Origin: Streptomyces aurantiogriseus
GTDB lineage: Bacteria > Actinomycetota > Actinomycetes > Streptomycetales > Streptomycetaceae
Reading direction: 5' to 3'
DNA length: 64,000 bases
NCBI RefSeq assembly: GCF_014649375.1
Contig: NZ_BMSX01000011.1
Location: forward strand, 186,001-250,000
Both the position numbers and the translations under genes were made by a program. Positions 61,424-64,000 of this stretch are shown piece by piece. How positions within the stretch are numbered: the stretch's first letter is position 1; every line of letters begins with the position of its first letter. The notes under the pieces are model-generated. The model was not told where the DNA came from, did not search any database, and was given only the letters and a program-made list of their open reading frames with translations.

Positions 61424-61466
61424 TTCACGTCACGCTGAGGCACACCTAGGATAGCAAGCGCTTTCT
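61424..61466 (+). promoter_or_regulatory. Promoter and LacI-type operator GCAAGCGCTTTCT (copy 2) of the LacI gene
   Basis: TTCACG (61424-61429) - 17 - TAGGAT (61447-61452) is a plausible promoter. The 13-mer at 61454-61466 starts two bases after the -10, covering the transcription start. It is identical to the site at 31708-31720, so this LacI protein likely represses itself and the acetylesterase/PL4 genes. Confidence 0.7.
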
Positions 61467-61550
61467 GCGAGCCGTCGGTCAGGGTCGGCTCCGAAAGGGC
61501 GGTGGTCGAACTTTCGCTGGCCCTCGGGCGGGCCGGAGAGGTGGTTCCCG

Positions 61551-62594
61551 ATGGTCCGCACGGCAAGTGCGAGCGTGACGGCCGGACCGACCCTGGCGGT
61601 CGTGGCCCGTGAGGCGGGGGTGTCGGTGCCGACGGCCTCCAAGGTGGTCAACGGCCGTGAGGACGTGGCCCCGGAGACCCGCCGCCGGGTCACGGAGGCG
61701 CTGGACCGGCTGGGTTACGTCCGCAGACCGCGCTTCGACGCGGCGAAGCCGACCCGGCTGGTCGATCTCGTCGTGCACTCGCTCGAGAGTTCCTGGTCGG
61801 GGGCGGTGCTGCACGGCGTGGAGGAGGCGGCGCACGACGCGGGCCTGGACGTCGTGGTCTCGGCCGCTCTGTCCCGCACCCGGGTGGGCCGCCCGCAGCG
61901 CGGCTGGCTGGACAAGCTGACCGCCCGCGGTTCGGCCGGAGTGCTGTTCAACCTGGCCGAGTTGACGGAGTCCCAGTACCTCTGGCTGGAGCAGCACCGC
62001 ATCCCGTTCGTGATGATCGACCCGGTGGTCGAGCCGCCGTCGGGCGTGGTGTCGGTGGGCGCGGCGAACTGGCAGGGCGGGGTGACGGCGACCGAGCACC
62101 TGCTGGCCCTCGGTCACGAGCGGATCGCGGTGATCGCCGGCCCGCGCCGCAAGATGTGCAGCAACGCCCGGGTCGCCGGCTACCGTTCGGCCCTGGCCTC
62201 GGCGGGCGTCGGCCACCGCCCCGAGTACATCCGCCACGGCGGCTTCGACGAGTCCGTCGCCCACCACCGCATGCGCGAACTCCTCGACCTGCCCGAGCCC
62301 CCGACAGCCGTGTTCGTCTGCTCCGACCGTATGGCCCTCGGCGTCTACGAGGCCCTGGCGGAACGGGGGTTGAGCGTCCCGCACGACATCAGCGTCGTCG
62401 GTTTCGACGACCTCCCCGAGTCCCGCTGGACCACCCCGGCCCTGACCACCGTCCGCCAGCCGCTGGCCGAGATGGCGGCGACGGCTCTGCGGCTGCTGGT
62501 GCGGATGATGGACGGGGAGCGGCCGGAGGGGACGCGGACCGAGCTGTCGACGCGGTTGGTGGAGCGGGCGAGCACGGGTGCGCCCAAGCAGTGA
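61551..62594 (+). CDS. LacI-family transcriptional regulator (AAGCGCTT class)
   Basis: A 347-residue LacI protein. Its helix-turn-helix (VVAREAGVSVPTASKVVNG) differs in the recognition helix from the two paralogues at 40691 and 54970, in line with a different operator. The effector domain is typical (GHERIAVIAGP, FVCSDRMALGVYEAL, VVGFDDLPESRWTTPALTTV). ATG 61551 follows GGAGAGG with suitable spacing. It may respond to a plant-polymer sugar. The same operator at its own promoter and at the rhamnogalacturonan genes 30 kb away links it to pectin use. Confidence 0.9.
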   Translation: MVRTASASVTAGPTLAVVAREAGVSVPTASKVVNGREDVAPETRRRVTEALDRLGYVRRPRFDAAKPTRLVDLVVHSLESSWSGAVLHGVEEAAHDAGLDVVVSAALSRTRVGRPQRGWLDKLTARGSAGVLFNLAELTESQYLWLEQHRIPFVMIDPVVEPPSGVVSVGAANWQGGVTATEHLLALGHERIAVIAGPRRKMCSNARVAGYRSALASAGVGHRPEYIRHGGFDESVAHHRMRELLDLPEPPTAVFVCSDRMALGVYEALAERGLSVPHDISVVGFDDLPESRWTTPALTTVRQPLAEMAATALRLLVRMMDGERPEGTRTELSTRLVERASTGAPKQ

Positions 62595-62770
62595 CGCGCG
62601 AGGCCCTCCTCGTGAGGCGGCCGTGCGCCGACAGCGCCGGGCCGACGCGGACCATCAGGCATGAGGACCATCAGGCATGAGGACCATCAGGCATCCGGAG
62701 AGACCGGCGGACAACGCGATGACCGTCTCGAGGTCATGCCGGACAGGATGCCCGAGGCGCCGGCCGTGGC
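62595..62770. other. Non-coding stretch with a short tandem repeat
   Basis: 176 bases downstream of the LacI gene. Apart from the 16-bp repeat at 62649-62696 I see no feature. Confidence 0.4.
62649..62696. repeat. 16-bp tandem repeat (x3)
   Basis: Three copies of GGACCATCAGGCATGA (the third ends CC) in direct succession, 55 bases after the LacI stop. Confidence 0.85.
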
Positions 62771-62893
62771 TCATCCCCGCGTACGCTCCGGAACCGACCG
62801 CAGCCGTGCGATGTTCCCCTCCAGCAGCCGGGTGGCGGTGCGCACGCCGACGCCGCCGCTGTCGTCCACCTCCGGCAGCCGGCCGTCCGTCAC
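62771..62893 (-). CDS. Possible 40-residue protein downstream of the ThuA-like gene
   Basis: GTG 62893 opens a 40-codon frame with protein-like composition (VTDGRLPEVDDSGG, then TATRLLEGNIARLRSVPERT, an amphipathic helix). It starts nine bases after the ThuA-like stop on the same strand. The ribosome site GGAGG is 14 bases before the GTG, which is long. It is either a small coupled gene or the remnant end of a larger one. No family recognised. Confidence 0.3.
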   Translation of the reverse strand: MTDGRLPEVDDSGGVGVRTATRLLEGNIARLRSVPERTRG

Positions 62894-62902
62894 GACGTGT
62901 CG

Positions 62903-63553
62903 TCAATCCTCCAGCCTCGCCGCCCAGTTGATTCCGCCGCGAAGGTGGGCCAGGAAGTCCGCGTCCCGGTAGGCCTCCGACGTGTGGCCGAGAGCCGTGT
63001 AGAAGACGCGGCCCGCTCCCTGTTCGCGGCACCACACGAGCGGGTGGTCGGGGCCCATGGTTCCGCCGTCGTACGAGGACTCGTCGGCGGTGGCGAGGAC
63101 GTGGACCCGGTCGCGCGGGTTGGTGCGGAAGTCGTACCACTCGTCGGTGAAGTCCCAGACGGGGGGCAGATGGCGGGTGGCGGGGTGGTCGCGGTACTCG
63201 ACGAGTGCCTTGCCGGGCTGGAGGGCGGGGTGACGGGCGAAGCGGGCACCGAGGAGGTCGCCGTAGTACGGCCAGTCGTACTCAGTGCAGGCCGCCGCGT
63301 GCACGCCGGCGAAGCCGCCGCCCGACTCGACGTACCCGGCGAGGCGTTCCCGTCCGGCCGGGGTGAGGACCTCGCCGCTGGTGGAGAGGAAGACGACGGC
63401 CGCGTACCCGTCCAGCGGGGCCTCCAGGGCCGTCGGGTCCTCGGTGTGGTCGACGGTGAAGTCGCCCAGTGTCCGTACGGCGGTGACGGCGTCCGGGATG
63501 GAGTCGTGGCGGTAGTCGGTGGTGCGGGTGTACACGAGCAGGCGGGTGGTCAT
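62903..63553 (-). CDS. ThuA-domain protein
   Basis: A 216-residue protein of the ThuA-like (class-I glutamine amidotransferase-like) family. Family motifs are TRTTDYRHDSIP, VVFLSTSGEVLTP, GFAGVHAAACTEYDWPYYGDLLGARF and GRVFYTALGHTSEAY. The family is linked to trehalose and other sugar utilisation, but its chemistry is poorly defined. No signal peptide. It is a single gene or pairs with the small frame downstream. Confidence 0.85.
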   Translation of the reverse strand: MTTRLLVYTRTTDYRHDSIPDAVTAVRTLGDFTVDHTEDPTALEAPLDGYAAVVFLSTSGEVLTPAGRERLAGYVESGGGFAGVHAAACTEYDWPYYGDLLGARFARHPALQPGKALVEYRDHPATRHLPPVWDFTDEWYDFRTNPRDRVHVLATADESSYDGGTMGPDHPLVWCREQGAGRVFYTALGHTSEAYRDADFLAHLRGGINWAARLED

Positions 63554-63646
63554 ATGGCCGGAGCCTAGGGGGGCGCGGGCGCGCCTCCCAGGGTCGTGAT
63601 CAGGGCGAAAGTTTCGGCGCGGAACGAGCGGTACGGCGGACTTTCC
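63554..63646. other. Short intergenic stretch
   Basis: 93 bases between the ThuA-like gene and the last gene. No feature recognised. Confidence 0.3.
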
Positions 63647-64000
63647 TCATCCCCCGACGTCCACGTTGTTGTCGGGCGCCCCGTCTCCCTCCGGTGGCAG
63701 GTCACCCCGCTCCACGGGCTCGCCCCCGGCCGGGGCGGGCGGCAGGAGGGTGTCGAGTTCGCCTGCGGAGGGCTGGTGGACCTTCTCGGCGGCCTCGCGC
63801 AGAACGTCGCGCGGCACGCCCTCGCCCCCGATCCGGACGAGGAACCCCTTCTTCGGCACCACGTACTCCCCGCCGCCACCGCGGTACCAGAGGTCTCCTT
63901 CGCGGGTGCAGTCCGCGGGAGTGCCGGAGTCGTCGGCGGGCGGCTGGGTCGGGCAGGTCTCGGCGGTCATGGTGCCGCGGTCGACGGTGAGCTGAAGCTG
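63647..64000 (-). CDS. C-terminal part of an unidentified protein (5' end outside window)
   Basis: The minus-strand frame is open to the right edge (QLQLTVDRGTMTAETCPTQPP at the edge), so at least 117 residues of a longer protein are seen. It has a cysteine pair (ETCPTQPP, ADCTREGD), a compact region (LWYRGGGGEYVVPKKGFLVR) and an acidic, proline-rich tail. A start at ATG 63970 is possible but unneeded. No family recognised. Confidence 0.5.
   Translation of the reverse strand, partial: QLQLTVDRGTMTAETCPTQPPADDSGTPADCTREGDLWYRGGGGEYVVPKKGFLVRIGGEGVPRDVLREAAEKVHQPSAGELDTLLPPAPAGGEPVERGDLPPEGDGAPDNNVDVGG

Noticed and set aside
1..64000. Mobile element or prophage boundaries, tRNA attachment sites, rRNA
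   Set aside because: No integrase, transposase, tRNA cloverleaf, phage structural gene or flanking att-like repeat was found.

Overview
The window is high-GC actinobacterial chromosome, almost certainly Streptomyces. The signs are strong third-position GC bias, GTG starts, GGAGG-type ribosome sites, twin-arginine (TAT) leaders on most secreted enzymes, MalFG-type sugar importers without an ATPase gene beside them, and several LacI, TetR, MarR and ROK regulators. I see no rRNA, tRNA, CRISPR array, insertion sequence, integrase or secondary-metabolite core gene. The window starts inside a ROK-family gene and ends inside an unidentified gene.

Layout. 1-7.1 kb: ROK regulator end, then a sugar-binding lipoprotein, two permeases and a GH2 beta-galactosidase, closed by a 14-bp terminator stem. 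7.2-9.8 kb: three-gene ABC-2 type transporter. 10.0-10.8 kb: a scar where a tetR end and an alpha/beta-hydrolase end are joined head to head. 10.9-12.3 kb: MarR regulator with a divergent hydrolase over a perfect operator. 12.4-18.6 kb: SnoaL-like protein, DMT-like membrane protein, TetR with divergent FMN reductase and DHA2 efflux pump, and a second MFS pump; a 58-bp tandem repeat lies between the two convergent pumps. 18.7-28.8 kb: GH10 xylanase, unknown proteins, a TAT-exported PHP phosphoesterase with a histidine-rich leader, an EEP-jacalin phosphodiesterase, a TetR and a VOC protein.

28.8-38.2 kb is a rhamnogalacturonan-I degradation cluster: DUF2264 protein, rhamnogalacturonan acetylesterase, PL4 lyase, exo-galactanase-like GH43 with a ricin lectin, GH43 arabinofuranosidase, and an autotransporter-like beta-helix surface protein. 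38.4-40.6 kb holds a kinase-like phosphotransferase and homocysteine methyltransferase. 40.7-62.6 kb is carbohydrate territory controlled by three LacI proteins. An 11.4-kb leftward series (53.2 to 41.8 kb) runs binding lipoprotein, two permeases, GH28-like enzyme, two paralogous alginate-lyase-like enzymes and a carboxylesterase. A rightward operon (56.5-61.4 kb) runs binding lipoprotein, two permeases and a GH43 beta-xylosidase-like enzyme. The window closes with a ThuA-like protein.

Working together: secreted lyases, esterases and glycosidases would cut pectin-type, arabinogalactan and xylan polymers. Three importers would bring in oligosaccharides, probably powered by a shared MsiK-type ATPase encoded elsewhere. 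Intracellular GH2 and GH43 enzymes would finish hydrolysis. Two operator classes, one with an AACCGGTT core and one with an AAGCGCTT core, sit at the promoters and tie loci up to 30 kb apart into probable LacI regulons.
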